From: Hamiltosporidium tvaerminnensis
Taxonomy: Eukaryota > Microsporidia > Dubosqiidae
Length of the DNA: 64,000 nucleotides
Reading direction: 5' to 3'
Assembly (NCBI GenBank): GCA_022605425.2
Contig: CM061249.1
Coordinates: forward strand, 124,001-188,000
The position numbers and the translations under genes were made by a program. Below, in pieces: positions 46,680 through 55,945 of this stretch (within the stretch, counting starts at the first letter, position 1; every line of letters starts with the position of its first letter). The notes below the pieces were generated by a model, which worked only from the letters and a program-made list of their open reading frames with translations, did not search any database and was not told the DNA's origin.

Positions 46680-47890
46680 AAAAAAATTTTGCTAAAACCA
46701 ACCGATGAAATTAATTAAGATAATATATTGGCATATTTGAATTAAATAATTATTTTAAAAATTCGAAAATATTTTAACAAATATAGAAAAATTATAAATT
46801 ATATTAAAACCGAAAAATTTTAAGTATTTCGAAGCCACAAAACTTAGAAAACACAGTTTTAAACTATGGTTATATATTTAGGAATAAAATGATATTCGTA
46901 ATAGATGAATGTTTTTTTCAAGATAAACAGATCTTCTAATTGAATAAAATAATAAATAGCGTTGTATCAACTCTTAGAATGTAAAAATTTAACGTTTTAT
47001 ACAACAAATCATTTATTTTTTATGAAAGATTGTACTAATATAAGAAATTTAAACAAGAATAATTATAGTAAAAATTTTAATAATTTAGGTACAAAAATGT
47101 TTGATTGGATAAATATTTGCCACGGGTGGTTTAAACTTGTAATATAGACGAATATAAAGAATAAATTTCGAAATATTTAAAATTATGGCGTCAGAATTTA
47201 AAATAGCAGTTTTTTGATCAATAAAAAGTATTTTAGGCTAAACATGGTTTTAACTTTTTATTATAGCGATCTAAATATCTTATAAATGATTTAAAATTTT
47301 AAATTTGCTATTTTTTCGTATCACTTTTTTGGTTTTAAAATATAATTTATTCAAAAAAAGTTGTTTGCTTCCATGCTCTAACCAATTCGTTGGAATTTAA
47401 TATAATTAAACAGGGCTTTTCAAATAGCGTGCTTTAATAACGCTAAATATTTTTCTAGATATGTATGCCGAATATAATTATACTTCAAATTTATTTAATA
47501 GTTAAGCATTTTTTTTACATGATTTGTTAAAATTCGATAGTAGTTTAAATTTAAATATGATCTATGAGTAAATTAGATAATTATATATATTTCGACTTTT
47601 AAAATATCAAAAATATATATTTTATAGCCTATAATAAAACTTTTTGGATAATTAAGTAATATAAATTTTCCCTTTTAATTTGTCTATTTTAAAAATATTG
47701 AAAACATTTTATTTTTTATTCAATATATTTTTAAAAGTGTATAATTTTCTCTTCCAATATTGTAATTTGTCATTTTTTTATATTCCGACAATGTTTCAAA
47801 CCGAAAAAGAAATATTAAGATAGGTTAGAACAGAAAAAAATTTAGAAATTTAGATAACGAATATCAAAATTCATAAATAAAAATCTTAAT
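46680..47890. other. Gene-free AT-rich stretch
   Basis: A 61-codon plus-strand frame (46962-47147) has no start signal. Nothing supported is seen. Confidence 0.4.
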
Positions 47891-49531
47891 TTATTGCACG
47901 TAATTCTTAAATGATTTTTTTAACTTCTCAAGGTAATCTTTAGAGCAACTCTTATGATTATGACAATAATTCATCACAAAGTGAAAAAAATAAAAGGTTT
48001 CATAGCACAGCTCATGTAAATCACGGCGAATATCTATTCCATTTAGCGCTAATAGATTCAAATATTCATATTTTTTTTTCAAAATGAAGTAGTTAGGAAT
48101 TATAATTTCGTTTTCAATATTAGTATTTAAAAATTTTAACTGAATATCCTGGAATATCATATGATAATATTTTATTGAATTCATCAATAATTGTTGTGAA
48201 TAAAATGTATTTTCTACGTTATAAATAAGTTTTTTTTTATCGGTTGGCTGTTTTGTATGATTCGGAATATTTTTTAAGTCTTTATTACAGTTATTGGCGA
48301 TTTCTGATATGTCGATGTAATTAAAGTAAAAAATGAGATCTGTTATAATATCTAAGGTATAATAATTGGATTTACTTCTTGTAACAAATGATCTCTTATA
48401 TCGTTCATTATGTCCTATTTTCATTATACATAGTACAAAGAGAAAATCTTGATTCAAATTTAATCCTAAAGAAAAGATTTGCTCAATTATATTGAAGATT
48501 AAATCGGAATTTTTCTTGATTTTTGTTCTTTTAGCATGAAAATACTCTTTTGCGTTTGTGATTTTTAAATGTCTAGGAAATAGACGAGCTAATTCATCAT
48601 TAGTCAACTTAAGAATACTTTCTATGCATTTCATTCCAATAAACATTGTAATACAATTTCTTTTTGATTGATTGACTGATATCAAGTTATAATAAATAAA
48701 ATTTTTCAAATAAATTAAACTTGTAAAATTGGATAAAATTTCGGCTCCTTGTAAAAATAAATTGATGTTCGGAAAAACAAGCTCAAAAATATTCCAATTT
48801 GTTTTACTATAATTAAAATTTCCTATATTTAGCACGTTCTCGATCCAGCTAATATTTTTTAAAAATGTTGAATAGTTTTTCTTTATAAACTTGACTTGGT
48901 CTATTTTTGGATTATTTTCGAAAAAATCATGAAAAAAATAATCGTTGGACAAAAAGTTTCTAATTTCTGGTAAGAATGAATGAATTTTGGTGGTATCTAA
49001 ATTTAAAACTGCTTTAAAAAGCTTTTTTCGTTCGTCAAAACTCAGAAGGGGTATAGTTATTTTATTGCTATTATAACTTAAAACTGTATCGAAATTATTG
49101 TTAGCTCTTATTGGCGATTCTGTATAGTTATCAGGAAAAAATAGCTTTGGTGGCAAATTTTGTTGGTCTGCTGGGATTCCATATACCATACAATGACTGC
49201 TCGGTACCAAAAAATACACACTTGTAGGATGTATACCGTTTTGATATGGTTGAAATGAGAATAAAAACGGCGCTGTATTTGGAATTGGGTATTGATATTG
49301 ATATTGATGTGATTGATAAAGTGGATTGATATTATTGGTAGCTTGATAAGTGTAACATTCTGCCATAGGATCTAAATAACCATCTATTATCTGATGAGTT
49401 TCTTCCCCGGTTGTATTGTTCCCTGTCATGTATAATGGATATAGACCTTCTTGGTAGACTACTGCTCCAAATATGTACGAATATAAAAGATGAAAAAATA
49501 TATGTGTACTCAAAGAAGGAAAGTAAAACAT
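47891..49531 (-). CDS. Secreted protein of an unrecognised family (member S2)
   Basis: This 546-residue paralogue of the gene at 39.7 kb has the same layout. A signal-peptide-like start begins MFYFPSLSTHIFFHLLYSYI. A low-complexity region rich in Tyr, Gln, Asn and Pro follows to about 160. The helical domain has LPEIRNFLSNDYFFHDFF (187-204), GMKCIESILKLT (299-310), VTRSKSNYYTLDIITDLIF and a C-terminal LHELCYETFYFFHFVMNYCH. Blocks outside these are well diverged, which suggests either age or fast evolution, as is common for exported proteins. A CCC triplet lies two bases before the ATG (49534-49536). It follows the degenerate ABC gene exactly as S1 follows the intact one. The function is unknown. 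Confidence 0.85.
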   Translation of the reverse strand: MFYFPSLSTHIFFHLLYSYIFGAVVYQEGLYPLYMTGNNTTGEETHQIIDGYLDPMAECYTYQATNNINPLYQSHQYQYQYPIPNTAPFLFSFQPYQNGIHPTSVYFLVPSSHCMVYGIPADQQNLPPKLFFPDNYTESPIRANNNFDTVLSYNSNKITIPLLSFDERKKLFKAVLNLDTTKIHSFLPEIRNFLSNDYFFHDFFENNPKIDQVKFIKKNYSTFLKNISWIENVLNIGNFNYSKTNWNIFELVFPNINLFLQGAEILSNFTSLIYLKNFIYYNLISVNQSKRNCITMFIGMKCIESILKLTNDELARLFPRHLKITNAKEYFHAKRTKIKKNSDLIFNIIEQIFSLGLNLNQDFLFVLCIMKIGHNERYKRSFVTRSKSNYYTLDIITDLIFYFNYIDISEIANNCNKDLKNIPNHTKQPTDKKKLIYNVENTFYSQQLLMNSIKYYHMIFQDIQLKFLNTNIENEIIIPNYFILKKKYEYLNLLALNGIDIRRDLHELCYETFYFFHFVMNYCHNHKSCSKDYLEKLKKSFKNYVQ

Positions 49532-49533
49532 AA

Positions 49534-49536
49534 GGG
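49534..49536 (-). promoter_or_regulatory. CCC-type upstream signal of gene S2
   Basis: GGG on the plus strand; read towards the gene the context is CTCCCTTATG. Confidence 0.4.
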
Positions 49537-51243
49537 AGTTCGATTTTTTTTCTTAAAAATAAAAATCTTAAACGAGTAAATTGTATTTATTTAATTTTAT
49601 TTCAATTGTATAATTTTTTTACATAATTTACTATGAATGTTGAAAATATCAAAAACTTTTCGATTAAATTCTAGTTATGATATATTAATCGTGATTTCTA
49701 AATAATTTCTTCATTAGGAAAAATTATTTTTCAAAAATCAATTTTTTCAAATCAAAAATAGAGAAGTTAAGAATTCAAATATAAAGAAAGGCTTACATGT
49801 TGTCAGTTTCAATCCGCAAAAAATTAAAAAAAAAAATAGATTTTATTTAATAAAGCAAATTTAAAAATATTTTATTAGTCGTTAATATTTTAAAAATATC
49901 ATCATATTTTTATAATTATTATTTTCAATTATATTTATGATAAATTTTTTTTATTTTTCAATTATATTTATGATAAATTTTTTTTATTTTTCAATATACA
50001 TTTTTGGTTAACCAGAAAATTTTTTTTATCAAAAAATGTAGATTATTGTGGTTCATTATGGCGCAAAAAATTCCACATTTATTCTAAAAATTTTTAAAGA
50101 TTTAAATAAAAAAAATGATATGTGATTAAAATAAAAGTACATATTTTAAATTTAATTCCACAAATTTTATATATCAAAGAGGATCTCTTTAATAGAAACA
50201 TATTTAGACCGAGGCACCGACAAAAATTAGAGATATAGCATTTGCATGACTATAATGTTAGCTACTAACATAATTGTTATGTCTGATTTACAAATAATCA
50301 ATTTTTTTAATTTATCAGCTACAATACAATATTTTTAGTATCATATTTACGGATATTTTCTTTATAATATTATTTTTAATGTGTAGTTGCCTAAAAATGC
50401 GACATTCAGATCTTTAATCCAAATTATCTTCTTAATATTGTAATCTTGTACTTACTCATTAAGATTCCCGCTTCATATGAACATAACAAACATAACCTGA
50501 TTCCTATTGGGTAAATTTATCTAATATTCTCTTATTTTTATTTTTAAGCAAATATTTATCTTGATTTGATTTGATTACAGGAGAAAAATAAAAAAGAAAA
50601 CCAATTATACCTTAAATTAAAAATTAAATATATTAAGAATCAAAAATTATGAATTTAGATTGTCCAATAAAGCTGAAAAAATAATATAGAGGACTATCTA
50701 TTAAACCGATATTTGAGGTTTTAATACCTTATAATTTGCATTTTTCTTTCTTGATATATCAAGGTAAATAATTTGAAATGAAAATATATTTTTGTTTAGT
50801 AAAATTGAATAGAAAAGTGCAATTTTGTAAATTATAATATTTAATATCAGTTATATGTTTCCATTGCAAATATATTTAGAACATCTTTTAATAAACACCT
50901 AAAGTGATTCATGATGAATTTTAAACCCAAAAAAATCAAATTTTATTTAATTCAAACGAAAAAAAACTTATATGAATTGATTTTTTTAAAAATTTGCGCT
51001 TAATTAAATTTAAATGTATCAATATCAAATTCAATTTTATTGTTTTTTCACGGTAAATTTGAATAATTAATCATTGTGCAAATGACAAAGGTGATTGGGC
51101 AATTTAAGAAATTTTTATAAATAATTTTATAGCATACAAATATAAGAGAAAATATTACTAAAGTAAAAGAATTAAAAAAAAGTACTAATAACGAAAAAAC
51201 ATGTACATTTAGAAAATATGTCAAATCCAAGCGTTTTTATTAA
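49537..51243. other. Gene-free AT-rich stretch containing one short tandem repeat
   Basis: At about 49922-49993 a unit of about 34 bases (TTCAATTATATTTATGATAA plus a T run) occurs twice in tandem. Nothing else is recognised. Confidence 0.5.
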
Positions 51244-51597
51244 TTAGAGCATTTTCTTTTTAGTGGTATTTCAAGTTACAATTCTTTTTCCAACACAGCA
51301 GTTGCATTTTTCAGATGTGCATTCAAGTAACAGCCACATCGATTATAACCCTTTCACCCGGTTTTGAATGATATTCTTGCACATCTTTTTAATGTAATCT
51401 CGACCTTTGAAATTTTTTGAACACAAAAAAAGTTTGAATTACAAATCGTAGCTCGGTTCCCCACGGATTTGATTCAAGATTCCATGATTGGTGCTTAAAT
51501 TAAAAATATTGGCATCTGTTATTTTCAGAACAAATGTCATAATGTTTCTTGTATTAATGCAGCCTCTGTTGACACCTGGAACTAATATTCTCAGCAT
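51244..51597 (-). pseudogene. Decayed open frame of 117 codons, unknown family
   Basis: One minus-strand frame runs from ATG at 51597 to TAA at 51244 with three internal stops and no shift. It begins MLRILVPGVNRGCINTRNIM and includes FVLKITDANIFNLSTNHGIL, IRGEPSYDL, KNFKGRDYIKKMCKNIIQNR and, near the end, EKCNCCVGKR. The composition is strongly protein-like and less AT-rich than the flanks. The family is unknown. It lies 150 bases from the 3' end of an R4-like LINE fragment on the same strand, but nothing shows that it belongs to it. Confidence 0.5.
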
Positions 51598-51746
51598 GCC
51601 ACCTTTTTATCGGCAGCGTATATTAAATTGGAGATTTTAAGCATTTTAAGCCAGTTTTTAAGATTTTTTTGCTGCAACTTTCCTAATTTTTTAAAGTCTA
51701 ATTTCCTTTTTTTAAATAAATAAAAATTTATTCAAATTGACCTTTT

Positions 51747-52437
51747 TTATTTAATAAAATTCCGAGTTAAAATATTTTTTTTACCCTTTTTATATATTTT
51801 CTTCTACCTCTTTAACCACTTCTGTCTCTTCTTCCAAATCCGACTTTTCATTTATGTTATTGGTCGGTTCCTCTAGAGTGGTTCCTCCTTGTGAAATAAA
51901 GGGTGTATTATTTTTTGGTTTTAAATTTTTTGCACCATCTTCCTCTCTCTTCTCTTCTTTTAAAGGAGGTGTTGGTTCCTCATGCATCTCTGCTCTCATA
52001 ATAACACCAATTGACACTTTCTCCCAGCTCTCTTCGGCATTTAGTCCTGACTCAAGTCCTCTTCGTCGGTCGAAGGAAATTGTTTCGACTGTCTTCTTAA
52101 GTACCAGCGACTAAATGTATGCCTCTATATTCAAGGGTATTTCTACTCTTTTAAAGTGTGATTTGTGGTATTTTGTCACAATACCGTCCCAGGTCATCAC
52201 ATAAAGGATTATCTCAACACCACACTTATAAATAAGACCCAACTCATTGGCTAGCAGGTCATACTTCCTAAGTTTTTCAGTTCCAACTATTTGAAGTGAA
52301 TCTTGGGAAGTGATTCCTACTTCAATGAGTATTATCTTATTCTTCTTCTTATCTAAAATAAATATGTCCGGTCTGTTATTCCGAATTCTATCATCAGTTT
52401 TAATTCAGGTGTTCACTCTTATCTCCGATTACTTTTT
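51747..52437 (-). mobile_element. 3' part of an R4-like LINE, interrupted by another element
   Basis: The minus strand matches the C-terminal 200 or so codons of the LINE at 23.8-26.2 kb. The endonuclease motif is intact here (RPDIFILD, then IILIEVG), giving PD followed 15 residues later by E. Later come SFDRRRGLE and an acidic, Pro/Thr/Lys-rich tail that is open from 52017 to 51790 (for example SQGGTTLEEPTNN). The 3' word GAATTTTATTAAATAA is at 51762-51747. The 5' side stops at about 52438, where a different element begins. Only a few stops occur in this part, so it is younger than the plus-strand copy. Confidence 0.8.
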
Positions 52438-52459
52438 TCACGACCCAATAAACCCCCCC
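52438..52459. repeat. Left terminal inverted repeat of the integrase element
   Basis: TCACGACCCAATAAACCCCC pairs imperfectly with the right end at 54472-54493, whose complement begins TCACGGGCCAATAAAATCCC. Confidence 0.55.
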
Positions 52460-53197
52460 ATGTCAAATAGAACCCCTTTATTCCTATAGAACACCCGTTA
52501 TTTTCATATATTTTACCTAAGGCCATATATTTGAAAAAAAGGAAGTTTTTTCTAAATTTAATATTGTTCTCTTTAAAAATGCTTATATAGTTTTTAACTT
52601 GAATTTTCCGCCAAAAAAATATTTCAAGTTTTGCCGGAATAAAAATAAAACTTTAATGATAATACTTAAATAATAAAAAATGCCTATAATAATTGCAAAG
52701 TAAACTAAATTAAACACGTTTTATTACGTCTCTAAAAACTGTTCTTGTGTCACCATCATTGTTTTTTACTTCAATCATGTTGTTCATCAAAATAGCGGTA
52801 ACTGTAAAAACCGAGAAATCGTAAAACAAATTCAAAAGGCGCTCTTTTACTTTTAATATTCATATCGAAGTCTTTTTTTATCAAAACTTGATCTCTAATA
52901 GACAATCTCTTTTGAGTTTATTTAAATTGTTGCTTTCTATAATTCTTTCTCTATAGTTTCTAGTTGATTAGCTACATCCGAACGAATCTTACTATCGATT
53001 TCGAGATCATTAGCTATTATAGTGGTTGTGCTGGTTACCGTTTTAGTAATTCTTCATGTACATCCGAGGCGATTTCCACGATCCATTGTGTTTTGCTGCA
53101 TTTTCTTTGGCTTAAACTATATCAGGATCTATATCAATAGAAGGTAGTATCGTAGTAGCTTTCTTTTACAACTATTATACTTCCAGATAGTGTATTG

Positions 53198-53944
53198 TTA
53201 AACCCTGGTTATCCGAAAGAAAGCATAAATGAAGCTTTTAATTGTTGCACTAGGTATTGTTCTGTTATAGGCATAAACAACATTATTAAGATGCTCAATC
53301 CACGTTCTTCCATCTGTATCCTGCAATTTCTTCGAGCCATCTTTTTTATAGTCTGATTTACACGTTCCACTTGACCTTGCGCTTTGGATTGCGTGGTCTT
53401 CCATGTATAATTTTGATGTTAAGATCCGTTAAAAAGGCTTCAAGTAGTGTATTTTTAAACTCTCGACCGTTATCGGATTGTATTGCCACCGGGACACCGA
53501 AGTTGTTAAATAATAATTTTAATGAATCTTTTACTAATTCCGAAGTTTTATTAATCAGCTTAAAGCTCCAGAGATGTTTTGTGTATGTGTCGATTACATT
53601 AAGAATCCAGCTATATTGATCATTTTGATCACTGTATCCCCTGAGATCTACACAATCTGTCAAAATAAGATCATATTTTTTGATAATATGGTTTATGATA
53701 CTGGCTGAATTGTTTTTGAAGAATTTAATAATCTACATACTTCACAGTCTTTTACATATTCTTTTACGTATGCCTTGGGAATTCCATGGTATTTTTGTAC
53801 AATCAAAGCCATCATTTTATTTACTCCGATGTTTACAACAGCATGCTCTGTTTGAATAATTTGTTTAATCAAGGCAGTTTCAAATCCAAAAACGGCTCTT
53901 ATTAGATGATCACGTCTTTTAAAACAAATATCATCTCCAAGCAA
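53198..53944 (-). pseudogene. Frameshifted Ty3/gypsy-type integrase
   Basis: From the N-terminal side, a zinc-binding HHCC-like part ends in KYHGIPKAYVKEYVKDCEVC (53944-53693). After a break comes the catalytic core (53663-53358) with the first Asp in TDCVDLRGYSDQND and the second in IQSDNGREF. The third acidic residue is in AQGQVERVNQT, reached only by a frame change near 53380. A further change near 53340 leads to WIEHLNNVVYAYNRTI and the end of the domain. All DDE residues survive, but at least two frameshifts inactivate it. Downstream (to about 52720) further coding-like fragments of the same protein can be followed. Confidence 0.8.
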
Positions 53945-54471
53945 AGTAAAATGTTATGGCTCAACAATTCCTTTCTTCTTTGGAATACTCAGCTGGATAC
54001 TGACTGGTTTTTTAATATGCTGCAAGAATTTCTTTTTCTTGCCTATTTTTACAACTTACAATCTTTGGCATTTTGTTTTTATATATATAAACTGAATACT
54101 TAGAAAGAAACAAATAATATGAAAGCTTTAAATTAATTTATATACAACGTTTTGTTGTTAAGTGTCTTAATCAAATTTTAAAACGAAATTTTGCTACACG
54201 AATTCTAACAAATGCAAATAATTGAAGAAAGCAAAAAAGGAACTGAAAAGAAAAATGTAAATCTTATTGGATATTTTATTCATAATTAACACATTCTATT
54301 GTTTATACAAAATAAATATTAAGAAAGGATGGATAAGAAATATTGGAAAGGAAACTAAAATAAGAAAATGTATAGGAATAAGAGGAATAAATGGATTATA
54401 AAGATATAGAAATTAAACGGCTATATGAAAAAATAAAGGATGTTATCAACAGTAAAATGTATAGGAAATAA

Positions 54472-54493
54472 CGGGGATTTTATTGGCCCGTGA
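54472..54493. repeat. Right terminal inverted repeat of the integrase element
   Basis: CGGGGATTTTATTGGCCCGTGA, the imperfect inverse of the left end at 52438-52459. Confidence 0.55.
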
Positions 54494-54795
54494 CGATGAA
54501 TATTCTATTTTTTTAAAAGAAATTCCTTCTGATTAAAATCTCGATTTCTGCCAAAAATTTTATAGATCACTCTTCGATTACCAAAAATGGTATTTTTCAG
54601 ATTATGATTAATTATTTTTTTAATTTATCACTTAATTTTCTTACTAGGATTATTTTGTTTATTTGGTTATTTTTTTTAAAAGGAGATGAATTTAAATATT
54701 TGTTTTTAATTTACCCCAAATTAGAAAATTTTAAAACTTATCAAATTAATCTGGCAATTAAATCATTTTATTTATAACTTTTAATCAATAAGAGG
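54494..54795. other. AT-rich spacer
   Basis: Nothing supported is seen before the next gene. Confidence 0.5.
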
Positions 54796-54798
54796 CCC
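54796..54798 (+). promoter_or_regulatory. CCC-type upstream signal
   Basis: CCC, five bases before the ATG at 54804 (context GGCCCTTGTAATG). Confidence 0.4.
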
Positions 54799-54803
54799 TT
54801 GTA

Positions 54804-55262
54804 ATGAATTTTAGCTACTACATTTATTCATACATTTTTGTGTTTGTTTGCTTTTATTTTGATACCAAGAATATTGAAACAAAATATTTTGGATATTGTG
54901 GTTCTCGTTTGCATTGCGACCATACTTATGCAAAATCTTTCACAAAAGCAACAAATGAACGAGAAGTCGGTTCTTTTCCACAAGAAAAGAAGAAAAATCA
55001 AGGTGGTAACAATCTTATTTGTTTCACATGTACGAAATCAGTAGGATCGCTCATCCGAAAACAACAATTGCCTTCTAAAACCGGGGAAAGTAGCGGAAAT
55101 AAACAGAAAGATACCGATGATTCTAAAAAGGATATTCTTTACGCACGGATCATATCACTAAAAAAAAATAGGGTATTAAATCCAAAAGTTCGCCTCGATA
55201 GAATAAAAGGGCTGGAGACAAGGCAAAATACATCCGAAAAAACAGAAGATGAAGAAAATTAA
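54804..55262 (+). CDS. Small secreted or anchored Lys-rich protein, unidentified
   Basis: A 152-residue frame begins with a hydrophobic stretch (MNFSYYIYSYIFVFVCFYF), a likely signal peptide or anchor. The rest is hydrophilic and Lys/Glu/Ser-rich. Cysteines cluster at YCGSRLHCDH and ICFTCTKS, and the C-terminus is acidic. It resembles no family that I know. Support for a real gene comes from the CCC triplet just upstream, the signal-like start and a composition unlike chance AT-rich frames. It could be an exported effector-type protein; this is inference. Confidence 0.6.
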   Translation: MNFSYYIYSYIFVFVCFYFDTKNIETKYFGYCGSRLHCDHTYAKSFTKATNEREVGSFPQEKKKNQGGNNLICFTCTKSVGSLIRKQQLPSKTGESSGNKQKDTDDSKKDILYARIISLKKNRVLNPKVRLDRIKGLETRQNTSEKTEDEEN

Positions 55263-55465
55263 AAATAAATCTGGCTTAACCTATTTTAACTTTTCAATAT
55301 TCAATTTTTTTTTCGATTCAAATTTCAAAAATGCTTCTTTTTTACTTCAAAGAGCATGTTGCTTCTGTTTATGATAATTAAGTCTATTAACCGCTCATAA
55401 ATAATTCCTAACTTGGTCATGATGTTTTTAGAATCTCAAAAAATCAAAAATATAATTTTATTTCT
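55263..55465. other. AT-rich spacer
   Basis: Nothing specific is seen. Confidence 0.5.
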
Positions 55466-55945
55466 ATCTTAGGAATTTAATATTAAAAGTAAAAAAATCC
55501 AAACTTCGATTTCTTTTTCGTTATGCCTCTTTTTATTGCATTTTAAATGCGGAATACCCGAAAAGAGTGTGGCTACTGAATTTGAAAATCCATCACTGGA
55601 TATAAATTCACTTTTTCAAGACACGGAATAAACTTATAAAATTCCACTCATAGAATGAATATTTTCGGCTTCAATTAAAGTACTGTGGATTTTATTGGAA
55701 TTTTATATTCATGGTTTCAGATGGTTTCGAAGTAACCACGTGGTATTTAAAATCATACCTCCAAATTAATCGTTTCTAAATTATCTTTATCAAGCTTTGT
55801 ATAAAAGCTAAGCCCTTTGGATCCAAAAACATATCTCAGAATATCCTAGGTTAGGGTGTTTCACACGTTTGGCAAAGTTCACAAAACACTTTCATTCATC
55901 CGGGAAATATGATAAACTTCCGATCAAATTATAAAATCATTGAAG
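55466..55945 (+). pseudogene. Possible decayed secreted-protein gene
   Basis: A single plus-strand frame can be followed for about 155 codons with about four internal stops and no shift. It opens with a signal-peptide-like run (FSLCLFLLHFKCGIPEKSV) but has no ATG. It continues with TEFENPSLDINSLFQDTE, then VLWILLEFYIHGFRWFRSNH and later HISEYPRLGCFTRLAKFTKH. The composition is less AT-rich than the flanks. The family is unknown. Its position right after another small secreted protein gene is suggestive only. Confidence 0.4.

Larger units (their letters stand above)
52438..54493 (-). mobile_element. Ginger/KRBA2-like element of about 2 kb with integrase remnants and inverted ends
   Basis: The element carries a Ty3-type integrase on its minus strand and is bounded by imperfect inverted repeats of about 20 bases. 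Further inside, both ends share TTATTCCTATA and CCCGTTATTT words. A cut-and-paste element with a gypsy-like integrase is the pattern of Ginger transposons (the source of the KRBA2 and SCAND3 genes in animals), so this is the preferred reading. No target-site duplication is visible and no reverse transcriptase is present. A solo fragment of an LTR retrotransposon cannot be excluded. Confidence 0.5.
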
